A DNA stretch of 64,000 nucleotides from Acidobacteriota bacterium (GTDB taxonomy: Bacteria > Acidobacteriota > Terriglobia > Terriglobales > Acidobacteriaceae), in NCBI GenBank assembly GCA_021805025.1, contig JAJZGF010000003.1, positions 1 through 64,000 on the forward strand. Reading direction: 5' to 3'. The notes beneath the pieces were generated by a model. The model worked only from the letters and a program-made list of their open reading frames with translations, made no database searches and was not told the DNA's origin. Below are positions 1-8,457 of this stretch, in pieces. Within the stretch, counting starts at the first letter, position 1. Every line of letters begins with the position of its first letter. The translations under genes and the position numbers were made by a program.

Positions 1-278
1 CACGCCGTGACATGGCCTGGCAGTTCACACAGCAAAACTGGGAGAAGATTCATGCGCTGCTGACGCCAGAACTCGGAAACGTCCTTGTCGAATCGACAGG
101 GACCTTCTGCACGGAAGAGTCCAGCAATCAGGTGCAGGCCTTCTTCGCAGCTCATCCGGTCGCTTCCGCAGATCAGGGCGTCAAACATGCGGTTGAAAGA
201 ATCGAAGGCTGCATCGAACTGCGCTCCACCCAGGAGACGAACTTGAACACCTGGCTCGCTGCGCAGTCGGGCAACTGA
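1..278 (+). CDS. M1 family aminopeptidase, C-terminal fragment (cut by window start)
   Basis: The frame is open from the left edge (codon phase begins at base 3) and stops at TGA 276-278, so the ATG at 12 is internal. About 91 residues are visible. They read like the end of the ERAP1-type C-terminal helical domain of M1 zinc aminopeptidases: an RRDMAW start, an NWEKI segment, then QVQAFFAAHPV and a closing helix ending in TWLAAQ. The HEXXH zinc site would lie upstream, outside the window. The family makes large metallopeptidases that trim N-terminal residues from peptides. The gene is convergent with the TonB-domain gene and shares a strong hairpin with it. The family call is moderately sure because only the tail is visible. 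Confidence 0.65.
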   Translation, partial: RRDMAWQFTQQNWEKIHALLTPELGNVLVESTGTFCTEESSNQVQAFFAAHPVASADQGVKHAVERIEGCIELRSTQETNLNTWLAAQSGN

Positions 279-337
279 TCGCAGACCCAATGCCGGCCGA
301 ATGAATTTCCCTGGCGACGGTCAAAATCCGGCGCAAC

Positions 338-386
338 AAAAGAAGACTCCCTCACCACGGTTCGCGTGGTGAGGGAGTCTTCTTTT
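338..386. terminator. Bidirectional intrinsic terminator between convergent genes
   Basis: A perfect 22-bp stem (338-359 with 365-386) closes a 5-nt loop. It carries A-rich and T-rich ends on either side, so it can work in both directions. It sits between the aminopeptidase stop (278) and the stop of the leftward TonB-domain gene (416). Confidence 0.9.
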
Positions 387-415
387 GTTCTGCTCGATTG
401 GTTGATGTTTCGCTC

Positions 416-883
416 TTATTCCTTGGCAGCCTGAAATTGAATGACGAGCTGCACATCCATCGGAACAACCTCGCCATCGAGGGTGGCCGGAGCAAAGTGG
501 AAATCGCGCACCGCTGCCAGCACGCGAGCATCCACCGTTGGATTCACTGACTGGAGCATCTTCACGTTCTGGGTTGAACCTTCTTGATTCACCTTGAGGC
601 TGACGACTGCCTTTTGCAAGCTCAGATCCTCATCTGCGAAATCCGTAGTGGCGACGACGATCTTGGGGTTTGAAATCAGTTTGGGTGCAATCACACCCGT
701 GCTGATGCGGCGGGCAGGGTAACTACCGTTGACATCGGTTGCGGTTGGGGCTGCCGCAGGAGCCGGCAGCGCGGTGGAACTCGCGTTGGTCGCCTCCATC
801 GTGACACCCTGGCCGTTCGTGCGTGTCTGCGCGTGGAGCAGCACGGTGGAGAAAACAAGAATGCTGACAAAAAGCTTGCGCAT
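416..883 (-). CDS. Small exported TonB C-terminal-domain protein
   Basis: The 155-residue product starts with a clear signal peptide (MRKLFVSILVFSTVLLHA). A low-complexity Ala/Pro/Thr stretch (about residues 20-55) leads into a C-terminal region (about 75-155) that fits the TonB_C fold: beta strand, VSLKVNQEGSTQNV, a VDARVLAAVRDFHFAPA helix-strand, and a final VQLVIQFQ strand. Classic TonB has an uncleaved membrane anchor and a long Pro-rich linker; neither is obvious here, so this is probably a stand-alone periplasmic TonB-like domain, not a canonical energy transducer. The start is supported by GGAGAG seven bases upstream and by a good promoter. The product may relate to the TonB receptors further along, but no operon link is visible. 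Confidence 0.7.
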   Translation of the reverse strand: MRKLFVSILVFSTVLLHAQTRTNGQGVTMEATNASSTALPAPAAAPTATDVNGSYPARRISTGVIAPKLISNPKIVVATTDFADEDLSLQKAVVSLKVNQEGSTQNVKMLQSVNPTVDARVLAAVRDFHFAPATLDGEVVPMDVQLVIQFQAAKE

Positions 884-919
884 GATTTACTCTCCGTTAG
901 GTCAAGAGTGACCATCACC

Positions 920-949
920 AATATAGCTAATTAACGATTCGATTGTCAA
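920..949 (-). promoter_or_regulatory. Sigma-70-type promoter for the TonB-domain gene
   Basis: On the minus strand TTGACA (949-944) is followed after 18 bases by TATATT (925-920), in an AT-rich island unlike the GC-rich surroundings. The start codon at 883 lies about 30 bases downstream of the expected transcription start. Confidence 0.75.
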
Positions 950-1171
950 TTAAATATTTTATTTTACTTATTTTCATGCATTTACAATGAGACTGTCGAC
1001 GGTTTTTCATCACACTGTGCAAAATGCAATTCGTCGAACACGCAGAGATGCCCGCCACATCTTCATGTGTTCCCTTGAACGTGCCGCGTCGGATCTGCAA
1101 GCAAGAAAGTCGTCTCGATATCCACGACTGCGGACTCTCAGTGATGCACCCGGATTCGATACCATGAAGGC

Positions 1172-1876
1172 ATGCCGCGATTCCCTGCCGGTCAAAACCT
1201 GCTCATTGATGCCGACGACACGCTGTGGGAGAACAACATCTATTTCGAGCGCGCAATTGCTGCGTTCATCGGCTATCTGAATCACCACAGATACACGGGC
1301 GCCGAGGTGCGGAAAGCTCTGAATGAAGTGGAGCGGGAGACGATCCTGGCTCACGGCTACGGGCTCAGCAGCTTTACGCGTTCCCTGGTCCAGTGCTTTG
1401 AGCGGCTCAGCACTGAACCCGTGACAGAGGACAAGCGTCGGCGGGTTGTGGGATTTGCCGAGGCCATCGCCGACCAGGAGATTGAGCTGCTGCCCGGCGT
1501 GGCAGAAACCCTTGAAGAGCTTGCCGCACGCCATCGCCTGATACTTATGACCAAGGGCAACCATGCGGAGCAAGCGGACAAGCTGGCGCGCTCAGGGCTG
1601 GCGCAGTATTTCACCGCTGCGGAGATCGTGGCGGAGAAAGACCCGGCGACTTATCGTTCCGTGATCGCGCGCCATGAACTCAAGCCGCACACAAGCTGGA
1701 TGATCGGGAATAGCCCGAAGAGCGACATCAATCCCGCACTCGCGGCCGGGTTACACGCGATTTTTCTCTTTCATAAGGACACCTGGGTACTGGAGCACGC
1801 AGAGATCGCACAGGCTCCGCCGTCCCAGCAACTGCTGGAACTCGATTCGTTCGCAAAGCTCGCCGAGATCTTTTAA
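1172..1876 (+). CDS. HAD-superfamily hydrolase (phosphatase)
   Basis: The 234-residue protein carries all four HAD motifs: DADDTLW at 13-19 (nucleophile Asp13 and acid/base Asp15), the motif II Thr in LILMTKGN (Thr127), the motif III Lys in AEKDP (Lys156), and the acidic motif IV GNSPKSD (179-185). The residues between motif I and II form a helical cap, as in phosphoglycolate-phosphatase-like enzymes. It should dephosphorylate a small phosphorylated metabolite in the cytoplasm; the substrate cannot be read from sequence. The ribosome site is weak (AAGG directly before the ATG). The gene stands alone, divergent from the TonB-domain gene. Confidence 0.85.
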   Translation: MPRFPAGQNLLIDADDTLWENNIYFERAIAAFIGYLNHHRYTGAEVRKALNEVERETILAHGYGLSSFTRSLVQCFERLSTEPVTEDKRRRVVGFAEAIADQEIELLPGVAETLEELAARHRLILMTKGNHAEQADKLARSGLAQYFTAAEIVAEKDPATYRSVIARHELKPHTSWMIGNSPKSDINPALAAGLHAIFLFHKDTWVLEHAEIAQAPPSQQLLELDSFAKLAEIF

Positions 1877-2228
1877 CCGCCGGGCAGGGACGGCGCCCGG
1901 CACCAAGGGCCGACAACCCGGCCTGGCGCGGTGCACATTTGGATTTGCCCGCTTTGCCAACATGCGCGTGCTTTTTCATGGCGTGGAATTAAGGGTCTTT
2001 TCTCTTCCCATCGGATGGGACTATACTCAGCTTGCTTTTGAATTGTTCCCCGATCCGCAGGCTCTAATTCTGCAGAAAACGCCGATCGCACTTTGGCTGC
2101 TTTCCGGATGACCAGCGTATTCTAGCCTGCAGTTGCGTATGCTGCATCCTGACGGGGCCGGCATAGCCTGTCATTCAGGCTGGCGGCCATTCCGCAAGTC
2201 CAACAATTGCAAGGCTAAGGAGGAAGGC
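1877..2228. other. Intergenic leader of the molybdenum hydroxylase operon
   Basis: This 352-base stretch holds no convincing gene. A 7-bp stem (GCCGGGC 1879-1885 with 1895-1901) directly after the HAD stop could be a weak terminator, but it lacks a T-run. A TATACT box at 2022-2027 is a candidate -10 element without a good -35. Nothing resembling a Moco riboswitch was recognised. Confidence 0.5.
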
Positions 2229-2900
2229 ATGTCCGGCCACCAGCCACCGCACAAGGAACTACCCGAAGCTTCATCCACCCCGGCGACCAAGGGCATTACA
2301 CGTCGCGGCTTCTTGAAAGGCGCAGGCATCACTGCAGCAGGAACAGCGCTGCTGGATGGAGTGCATGGTCTGCAGCAGGAAGCCCACGGCGCTACGACGA
2401 GAGACGTGAAGGAGTACGGCCCCGAAGCGTTTCCCGTCACTTTGAACATCAACGGTACGGAACACGCGCTCCACGTTGAACCGCGCACGACGCTGGCTGA
2501 GGCTTTGCGCAACGGCCTGGGCATGACGGGCACCAAGATCAGCTGCGATCGCGGAGTTTGCTCCAGTTGCACCGTCTGGCTGGACAAGATGCCCGTGAAC
2601 AGTTGCATGACTCTCGCCGTCGACGCAATCGGGCACCGCATTACGACCATTGAAGGACTCTCGACCGACAGCGAAGTGCATCCGGTGCAGGCCGCCTTTG
2701 TGCGGCATGACGCGATGCAATGCGGCTTCTGCACGCCGGGTATGGTGATGAGCTGCGCGGCCCTGATCGAACGGAATCCTCATCCCACTGAGGCGGATGT
2801 GCGCGTGGCAATCAGCGGCAATCTCTGCCGCTGCGGTACCTATCCCAAAGTCTTCGCGGCCACTCTGGACGCGGCTGGCCAGCACGCGAGCAAGGCGTAG
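2229..2900 (+). CDS. Molybdenum hydroxylase 2Fe-2S subunit, Tat-exported (PaoA/YagT type)
   Basis: This is the electron-transfer subunit of a xanthine-oxidase-family enzyme, 223 residues from the ATG behind AGGAGG (the longer track ORF starts without a ribosome site). A twin-arginine signal TRRGFLK (24-30) is followed by an Ala/Gly-rich segment, so the folded complex is exported. The plant-type ferredoxin cluster uses Cys106, Cys111, Cys114 and Cys126. The second cluster, CGFC and CRC, uses Cys165, Cys168, Cys200 and Cys202. It lies 12 bases before the Mo subunit gene; the other subunits have no signal and would travel with this one, as in periplasmic aldehyde oxidoreductase PaoABC. The substrate is probably an aldehyde or an N-heterocycle. 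Confidence 0.9.
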   Translation: MSGHQPPHKELPEASSTPATKGITRRGFLKGAGITAAGTALLDGVHGLQQEAHGATTRDVKEYGPEAFPVTLNINGTEHALHVEPRTTLAEALRNGLGMTGTKISCDRGVCSSCTVWLDKMPVNSCMTLAVDAIGHRITTIEGLSTDSEVHPVQAAFVRHDAMQCGFCTPGMVMSCAALIERNPHPTEADVRVAISGNLCRCGTYPKVFAATLDAAGQHASKA

Positions 2901-2912
2901 GAGGACAATTCC

Positions 2913-5324
2913 ATGGCGACCCATACTTCGCATTCCATTCCAGATGCCCTTCTGAGTGCTGCCGCTGACACGACCGATGCGTCGATGAGAACGGCCACGA
3001 TGCCCATCGGCATTCCCGGCTTCACACTGCGTGAGGAACAGCGCACCATGCCCGCTTCGGAGCCGCCGGTTTGGCCGATCAACAAGGATCTCTCCTACGT
3101 AGGCAAACCGCAGGAGCGCTGGGACGGCGCTGCCAAGGCGGCCGGCCGCGCCCGTTACACGGCGGACGTGCAACTGCCGGGCATGCTGTATGCGCGTTTT
3201 GTCAATTCGACCGTGCCGCACGCCAAGGTTCTATCCATCGACACCTCGGCCGCAGAGAGCTATCCCGGTGTAAAGAGCGTGCATGTGATTGAGAAACTGC
3301 TGGGCGGCGCCGTGCTGCGCGATCCTGCGCTCGAGCAGAGCCGCTATCCACTGGTGCGCTACGTGGGCCAGCCCATAGCTGCCGTGGCCGCCACCACGCC
3401 CCAAGCCGCCGAGGACGCCCTTGCCAAGATCAAGGTCACTTACGAGACGCTGCCATTTGTGGTGGACATGAATCTGGCGCGCGAGCAGAATGCGCCTCTG
3501 GTTTTTCCGGGGGCTGCTGACCAGGCAGGCACCGCGGGCGGCGGAGGCAGCGCCAGCGGCATTCCGCAGACAGGTAACGTGCACGGCCCCGCCGTGCACA
3601 AACAGGGCGATGCCGAGCAGGGCTTCAAGGAAGCCGATGTGATTGTGGATGCGCACTACACCACGCAGGTGCAGACGCACTCTGCGCTGGAAACGCATGG
3701 CGTAGTCGCCGACTGGAAGCCCGATCTGCTCACCGTCTACGCTTCCACGCAGGGCACGGCAAGCGTGCGCGAGGAGTTGGCCGCTTACTTTCAGTTGCCC
3801 ATGTCCAAGGTTCGAGTCATCACGGAGTTCATGGGCGGCGGCTTTGGCGCCAAGTTCGGCGCCGGCAATCCCGGCGTTGTGGCGGCCACGCTCTCACGGA
3901 AGGCCGGCGCACCGGTCAGGCTGATGCTGGACCGCCAGGAGGAACATCTCTCAGTCGGCAACCGTCCCAGCTCCGATCAGCGGCTGCGCATCGGCGCGAA
4001 GAAAGACGGCACTATTACCGCCATTCAGCTCATCAGCTTTGGCACCGCCGGCTGCGGTACCGGGGCAGGTTGCGCCGGTCCTGCCTCGAATCTTTACAAG
4101 TGGGCGACGCTGCACGTGGAGGAAAACGACGTCTTCATCAACGCCGGTCCGGCCGCTGCCTTCCGCGCTCCCGGCCATCCCCAGGGCGCCTTTGCGCTGG
4201 AGCAGTCCATCGACGAGCTGGCCGCCCGTCTCAACATGGACTCGCTGGACCTGCGCGACCGCATCGACGAAAACCCTGTGCGCCGCGTGCAGCGCCAGAT
4301 CATTCGTGACAGTGCAATCTGGAAGTCGCGCAACCCACGCGCGAATGCAGATGCCGGCCCGATCAAACGCGGCATCGGACTCTCGCAGTCCATCTGGTAC
4401 AGGCATCTCACCATGGATTCAGCCGCTGAGGTGCGTGTGCATAAGGACGGCTCGGTCGAAGTCCTCTCTGCCGTGCAGGACATCGGCAGCGGCATCAAGA
4501 CCGTGCTCGCGCAGATTCTGGCCGAGCAGTTCGGCGTGCCGCCGGCTCAGGTAGAAGTCAAGATCGGCGACACAAATTACCCAGTCGGCCCCAACTCGGG
4601 CGGCAGCGTAACCACTGCATCCTTAACTCCCGCGGTGCGCGACGCGGCCTGGCAGGCTGCGCAGAAGTTCCTCGCCAGCGTGGCTCCCGCGCTCGGGGCC
4701 AGGGCCAGCGACCTTACGCTGACGGACGGGATGGTGCGCAGCGCCTCCGGCAAGTTCCAGCCCATCTCCTTCCGCAGCGCGGCGGCCAAGATGGATACCA
4801 ATCAGGTTTCCGCGCAGTCCAAGCGCATTCCCGACTACGACCCCAAGAAGTACGACACGTACGGTGGCGTCGATGTGGCCGAAGTGGCCGTGGATACGGA
4901 GACCGGGCGCATTCACGTCAAGCATGTCCTGGCCGTGCACGACTGCGGCCGGCCTATGAATCCTACTGGGGTCATCAGCCAGATCAACGGCGGCGTGATC
5001 CAGGGCATTTCCTACACGCTCTTCGAGCACCGGCTAATCGACCCCAACTACGGGATCATGGTCAACTCCAACCTTGACAAGTACAAGATTGCCGGTTCGT
5101 ATGAAGTTCCAAAGATTGAGGTGCAACTCACCGAGTCCTACATCGGGCAAAGCTCGACGGATGCCTCGGGCATTGGCGAAGCCGCAGGCATCATCTCCGC
5201 CGGAGCCGCTATTGCCAACGCCTTCTACAACGCCACCGGAGTGCGTATTCGCCAGTTGCCCATGACGCCCGCCGTGGTGCTTGCAGCCCTCAACCAGCCC
5301 CAACCGCAGATGGAGGCGCTATGA
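2913..5324 (+). CDS. Molybdenum hydroxylase large (Mo-cofactor) subunit, PaoC/XdhA type
   Basis: The 803-residue catalytic subunit binds the molybdopterin cofactor and hydroxylates the substrate. Visible family motifs are GGGFGAKFG (308-316), AAFRAPGHPQG (415-425) and GIGEAAG (753-759), whose Glu756 matches the catalytic base of the family. The N-terminal 60 residues precede the usual VGKPQERWDGAAKAAGRARYT start of the domain and form an unusual extension without a signal peptide. A Gly-rich insertion lies near 207-215. AGGAGG lies eight bases before the ATG. The stop overlaps the next start (ATGA), so this subunit and the FAD subunit are translationally coupled. Substrate specificity is not readable. 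Confidence 0.9.
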   Translation: MATHTSHSIPDALLSAAADTTDASMRTATMPIGIPGFTLREEQRTMPASEPPVWPINKDLSYVGKPQERWDGAAKAAGRARYTADVQLPGMLYARFVNSTVPHAKVLSIDTSAAESYPGVKSVHVIEKLLGGAVLRDPALEQSRYPLVRYVGQPIAAVAATTPQAAEDALAKIKVTYETLPFVVDMNLAREQNAPLVFPGAADQAGTAGGGGSASGIPQTGNVHGPAVHKQGDAEQGFKEADVIVDAHYTTQVQTHSALETHGVVADWKPDLLTVYASTQGTASVREELAAYFQLPMSKVRVITEFMGGGFGAKFGAGNPGVVAATLSRKAGAPVRLMLDRQEEHLSVGNRPSSDQRLRIGAKKDGTITAIQLISFGTAGCGTGAGCAGPASNLYKWATLHVEENDVFINAGPAAAFRAPGHPQGAFALEQSIDELAARLNMDSLDLRDRIDENPVRRVQRQIIRDSAIWKSRNPRANADAGPIKRGIGLSQSIWYRHLTMDSAAEVRVHKDGSVEVLSAVQDIGSGIKTVLAQILAEQFGVPPAQVEVKIGDTNYPVGPNSGGSVTTASLTPAVRDAAWQAAQKFLASVAPALGARASDLTLTDGMVRSASGKFQPISFRSAAAKMDTNQVSAQSKRIPDYDPKKYDTYGGVDVAEVAVDTETGRIHVKHVLAVHDCGRPMNPTGVISQINGGVIQGISYTLFEHRLIDPNYGIMVNSNLDKYKIAGSYEVPKIEVQLTESYIGQSSTDASGIGEAAGIISAGAAIANAFYNATGVRIRQLPMTPAVVLAALNQPQPQMEAL

Positions 5325-6322
5325 ATTCCTTCTCACTTGCCGATTGCTCCACCGTAGAGGCTGCGCTCTCGCAGTTGAAAAACGGCGCTGTGGTGAAAGC
5401 GGGCGGCGTGGACCTGCTGGACCGGATGAAGAACGGCACGGATACGCCCGACCGCCTGGTGAATATCCGCAACATCCGCGAGCTGCGTGGCGTGCAGGCC
5501 ACGCCCGATGGCTTGACGCTCGGCGCACTCACCACGCTGGCCGAGATTGCCGATCACCCGACGATCCGCGCGCAATACACCATCCTTTCGGACGCCTGCG
5601 GACGCGCCGCGACACCGCATATTCGCAACGTGGCCACCATCGGCGGCAACGTGCTGCAGGAGTTGCAATGCTGGTACTTCCGCTCGGCGGAGTTCCAATG
5701 TATCCGCAAGGGCAAGGACCAGTGCTTTGCTTTTTCCGGACTCAACCAGTACCACGCCATCATGGACTACGGCGGCTGCCCGTCGGTCGCACCCTCTTCC
5801 GGCGCGGTCGCTCTGCTGGCGCTCAATGCGACCATCGAGCTCACCTCGGCCGCCAAGGGCAAGCGCACCGTGGCCATCAAGGATTTCTACGTGCAGCCTG
5901 ACGCCAATCCGCACCGCTTCAACGTGAAGGCCGATGATGAACTGCTGACGGCGATCCACATCCCAAAGACTGCTCCCGGCACGCGCTCCGCCTATCAGAA
6001 GTACGGCGAAAAGGAGAGTCACGACTGGGCTATTGCCGACGCAGGGATCCTGCTCGAGATGGATGGCGAGGTCTGCCGCCGTGCCGTAGTCACCATGGGC
6101 GCTGCGTCGCCCGTGGTGCGCCGTTCCACCGAAGCGGAGGCTGTGCTGACCGGCAAGCCCATCACGCGAGATACAGCGCGCGCCGCCGGACAGGCTTCCA
6201 TGACAGGAGCCATGCCCCTTTCGATGAATGGCTACAAGGTGCAACTCTTCCCCACCGCCATTTACCGGACCATCCTGCTGGCCGCCGGACAGATGGAGCG
6301 CGATCCCAGCGCCGCTGGTTAA
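5321..6322 (+). CDS. Molybdenum hydroxylase FAD subunit with extra 4Fe-4S site (PaoB type)
   Basis: The 333-residue medium subunit passes electrons from the 2Fe-2S clusters through FAD. FAD-binding features are AVVKAGGVDLL near the N-terminus and the RNVATIGGN loop (102-110). Directly after that loop lies an insertion with Cys117, Cys127, Cys135 and Cys153 (QCWYF, QCIRKGKDQC, GGCPS), the layout of the 4Fe-4S insertion known in PaoB and in 4-hydroxybenzoyl-CoA reductase beta subunits. The C-terminal part (about 215-325) is the CODH_FAD_C-type domain. The start overlaps the Mo subunit stop by 4 bases. The order 2Fe-2S, Mo, FAD differs from E. coli paoABC, where the FAD gene is second. Confidence 0.9.
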   Translation: MNSFSLADCSTVEAALSQLKNGAVVKAGGVDLLDRMKNGTDTPDRLVNIRNIRELRGVQATPDGLTLGALTTLAEIADHPTIRAQYTILSDACGRAATPHIRNVATIGGNVLQELQCWYFRSAEFQCIRKGKDQCFAFSGLNQYHAIMDYGGCPSVAPSSGAVALLALNATIELTSAAKGKRTVAIKDFYVQPDANPHRFNVKADDELLTAIHIPKTAPGTRSAYQKYGEKESHDWAIADAGILLEMDGEVCRRAVVTMGAASPVVRRSTEAEAVLTGKPITRDTARAAGQASMTGAMPLSMNGYKVQLFPTAIYRTILLAAGQMERDPSAAG

Positions 6323-6374
6323 CCACCGTAAAGCCCGCGCCTGCCGTGGCCGGCACGCGCTGAAAGGACGCCTG

Positions 6375-6599
6375 ATGAGCATCCCTGTGGAAAGTCCGAC
6401 CAAACCCTGCAAGTGCCTGCGCACCAAAAATCCCTACGGCACCACCCCGCAAAATTCTGAGTCGTGGCTGCCGGGTGTCGATACCAGTTCAAGCTACTGG
6501 TGCCTGCGTACCATGGGCCCTGCCGGACCCGACGACCACTTTGTTCACCTGTCGCGCTGCACGGCCTCGCGCACATGCTACGAGCAATCCGAAAATTAA
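6375..6599 (+). CDS. Small Cys-rich protein downstream of the Mo hydroxylase, unknown function
   Basis: The 74-residue product starts at an ATG eight bases after AAAGGA and 52 bases after the FAD subunit stop. It has five cysteines (Cys12, Cys14, Cys43, Cys62, Cys68) arranged as PCKCLRTK, YWCLRTMGPAGPDD, SRCTASRTCYE. The internal repeat of C-L-R-T (14-17 and 43-46) suggests a two-part metal-binding or redox fold. There is no signal peptide or membrane segment. Position and orientation make it the last gene of the Mo hydroxylase operon; it could be a maturation or electron-transfer accessory, but no family was named with confidence. The track ORF from 6228 is a longer frame overlapping the FAD gene and was not used. 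Confidence 0.6.
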   Translation: MSIPVESPTKPCKCLRTKNPYGTTPQNSESWLPGVDTSSSYWCLRTMGPAGPDDHFVHLSRCTASRTCYEQSEN

Positions 6600-6804
6600 C
6601 CTCTCCAGAGCCGATCAGTATCCCGTTCTTTCTTCGCCGCCAATGGCGTCGGAAGTTCCGCGCAGCATGCACAACCGCAACGGTTTGAAGCATCTGATAG
6701 ACTCTTTGCAGAGAGTATGCTTGGTAATGTCTCGAACGCCCACGCCCTGCCTGCCTGCATGACAGAAGTTCTCTCTATCTCCGGCCTCAACTCGAGGTTC
6801 GTGA

Positions 6805-7764
6805 GTGAGCTCTGCAGCGGATCAAGATCTAAAACAACCGGCCTCCTCGTCCAACGACAATCCCAAGCTGACGTGCAGCGTAGTTATCTGCACAGTGGGC
6901 CGCCTTGATCTCTTACGGGGCTGCCTTGGCGCTGTCTTCCAGATGGTTCCTTCTGCCGATGAAGTGATGGTTGTCGACAACACGCCCGGCAGCGCTGCAA
7001 TCCGGGCCATTGCTACCGAGTTTGGCGCACGCTATGTTGTGGAACCTGCTCGAGGGCTGAGCCGCGCCCGGAATTGTGGCATGGCTCAGAGCGTGTCTGC
7101 GCTGGTTGCTTATTTGGATGATGATGCGACACCCAAAAGAGACTGGCTCGGGCACATCCTGAAGCCGTTTGAAGATCCCGAGGTCGCAATCGTCACAGGC
7201 GAGGTGGTGTTTCATCCGGCCACTACAAACTCGGCAGTCAAAGGTCCTCCACGCACTCTGAGCAACCGGGATCCCCAATGGTTCGAGATCGCAACATTTG
7301 GCGGTCTCGGTCTGGGATCGAATATGGTTCTGCGAAGATCGGCGTGCGCAGGCCGGAAGGTCTTCGACGAGAGGCTTGGGAGCGGTGCTCCGTTCAATAT
7401 TGCCGAGGAGAATTACGCTTTTGCCTCCCTGCTGGCTAGCGGCTTTCGCGCCGCGCATGTTCCCGCCGCGGTCGTGTTTCATCCTGCGAAGGCTCTCAAT
7501 GTGCTGAAATTTGCCACCTGCGCCTTTGCGTATTGGCTCCTTCTACTGGCAGAATTTCCAAATCACCGCGCTGAACTGATCCGCTATCTCTTCCGGCGCT
7601 GGCGAAAACTGCCACTTCCCTGGCCTCGCGATCCTCAAGGGGCGGGCGAAATCATGCGCGCCGGATGGCGTCTCCAGCTCAGAGCTGTTGTTGCCGGATT
7701 CTTTCTCTTTCTCCGCCATCGAGGTGCATCGCGACAGGCAACATTCGTCCGCGGTCAATCCTGA
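6805..7764 (+). CDS. Family 2 glycosyltransferase
   Basis: The 319-residue protein begins at GTG with GAGG upstream. The GT-A fold is visible: SVVICTVGRLDLLRGCL (25-41), the VVDNTP strand, GLSRARN, and the metal/nucleotide-binding YLDDDATP (103-110). A later AEENYAF segment fits the acceptor/base region. Two hydrophobic stretches near the C-terminus (FATCAFAYWLLLLAEF, AVVAGFFLFLRH) may anchor it in the inner membrane. It should transfer a sugar from a nucleotide donor to a glycan or lipid acceptor; neither can be deduced. No other glycan gene is adjacent. Confidence 0.85.
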   Translation: MSSAADQDLKQPASSSNDNPKLTCSVVICTVGRLDLLRGCLGAVFQMVPSADEVMVVDNTPGSAAIRAIATEFGARYVVEPARGLSRARNCGMAQSVSALVAYLDDDATPKRDWLGHILKPFEDPEVAIVTGEVVFHPATTNSAVKGPPRTLSNRDPQWFEIATFGGLGLGSNMVLRRSACAGRKVFDERLGSGAPFNIAEENYAFASLLASGFRAAHVPAAVVFHPAKALNVLKFATCAFAYWLLLLAEFPNHRAELIRYLFRRWRKLPLPWPRDPQGAGEIMRAGWRLQLRAVVAGFFLFLRHRGASRQATFVRGQS

Positions 7765-8259
7765 TTTGCCGTAGAGCCGCTCCGCGCACGCGATGTCGGC
7801 CCTTTGGGCACGTAACGGAGTGTCACTGCTTACAGGAATGCGGTAATGAAGATTGACGGCTCATTCGATCCAGCGGCAGCTAGCGATACTCGCGCGAAAA
7901 CGGCCGGTCGGCGCCGGGTGCCGGCTCCCCCCTTCTGCGTACTAGTGCGCAAGGTGTCGATTCCTGTGTTTAGCGCTAAGGCCTCTGGAATCTAACCGTC
8001 CGAGCCACCGGACTCCGTCGCCCGCCGGCCTGCCCGGTCGTATCTGGACCCCTCTGGCCACTGATTGATTTCAACGTGTTATTGTGCTGCGAGCGGCCCA
8101 GAGACGCTGCGCTCGAGAGGATAGCAAGCCTTGCGCCGAACGCGGCCCTAGAATTCGGCCCAGAGTTCGGTTGTGTCAGTTCACCTCTATTAAACCGAAT
8201 GTTTCAAACAACATCCAGAACGGTGAGTGTATTACGCTAAGATTTTAATGATGACGATC
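7765..8259. other. Long intergenic region upstream of groES
   Basis: About 500 bases between the glycosyltransferase and the groES promoter. Only short shadow ORFs are present, none with a ribosome site or recognisable product. No RNA gene or strong hairpin was recognised. Confidence 0.5.
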
Positions 8260-8289
8260 TTGACAAACTTCCATCGCGTTGCCTATCGT
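8260..8289 (+). promoter_or_regulatory. Housekeeping promoter of groESL
   Basis: TTGACA (8260-8265), an 18-base spacer, then TATCGT (8284-8289). It is the only strong promoter-like pair upstream of groES and directly abuts the CIRCE-like repeat. Confidence 0.65.
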
Positions 8290-8315
8290 TAGCAATTGGA
8301 AGGCGAGACTGCTAG
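8289..8315 (+). promoter_or_regulatory. Degenerate CIRCE operator (HrcA site)
   Basis: TTAGCAATT (8289-8297), exactly nine bases, then GACTGCTAG (8307-8315). The CIRCE consensus is TTAGCACTC-N9-GAGTGCTAA; 14 of 18 arm positions match and the spacer length is exact. It overlaps the end of the -10 box, where HrcA would block transcription. hrcA is not in the window. Confidence 0.6.
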
Positions 8316-8457
8316 CAGACTGCTGGCAAAACTGCTTGAGTCTGTTTCGATCAGCTCTTGCAGCTCGCATGGAATTCCTCTGAAGCTCTTATTAACAACA
8401 ACTCAACTGCTGTGGCATGTCCTGAGACATGACCACATATGAAGGAGAAGCGAAGCA

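Noticed and set aside
1877-2228. Moco riboswitch before the Mo hydroxylase operon
   Set aside because: No recognisable aptamer core; GC-rich repeats alone are not evidence.
2271-3221. 316-residue minus-strand ORF across the 2Fe-2S and Mo subunits
   Set aside because: Arg/His-rich shadow translation with no domain.
5333-6427. 364-residue minus-strand ORF opposite the FAD subunit
   Set aside because: Antisense shadow of a gene with clear FAD and Cys motifs.
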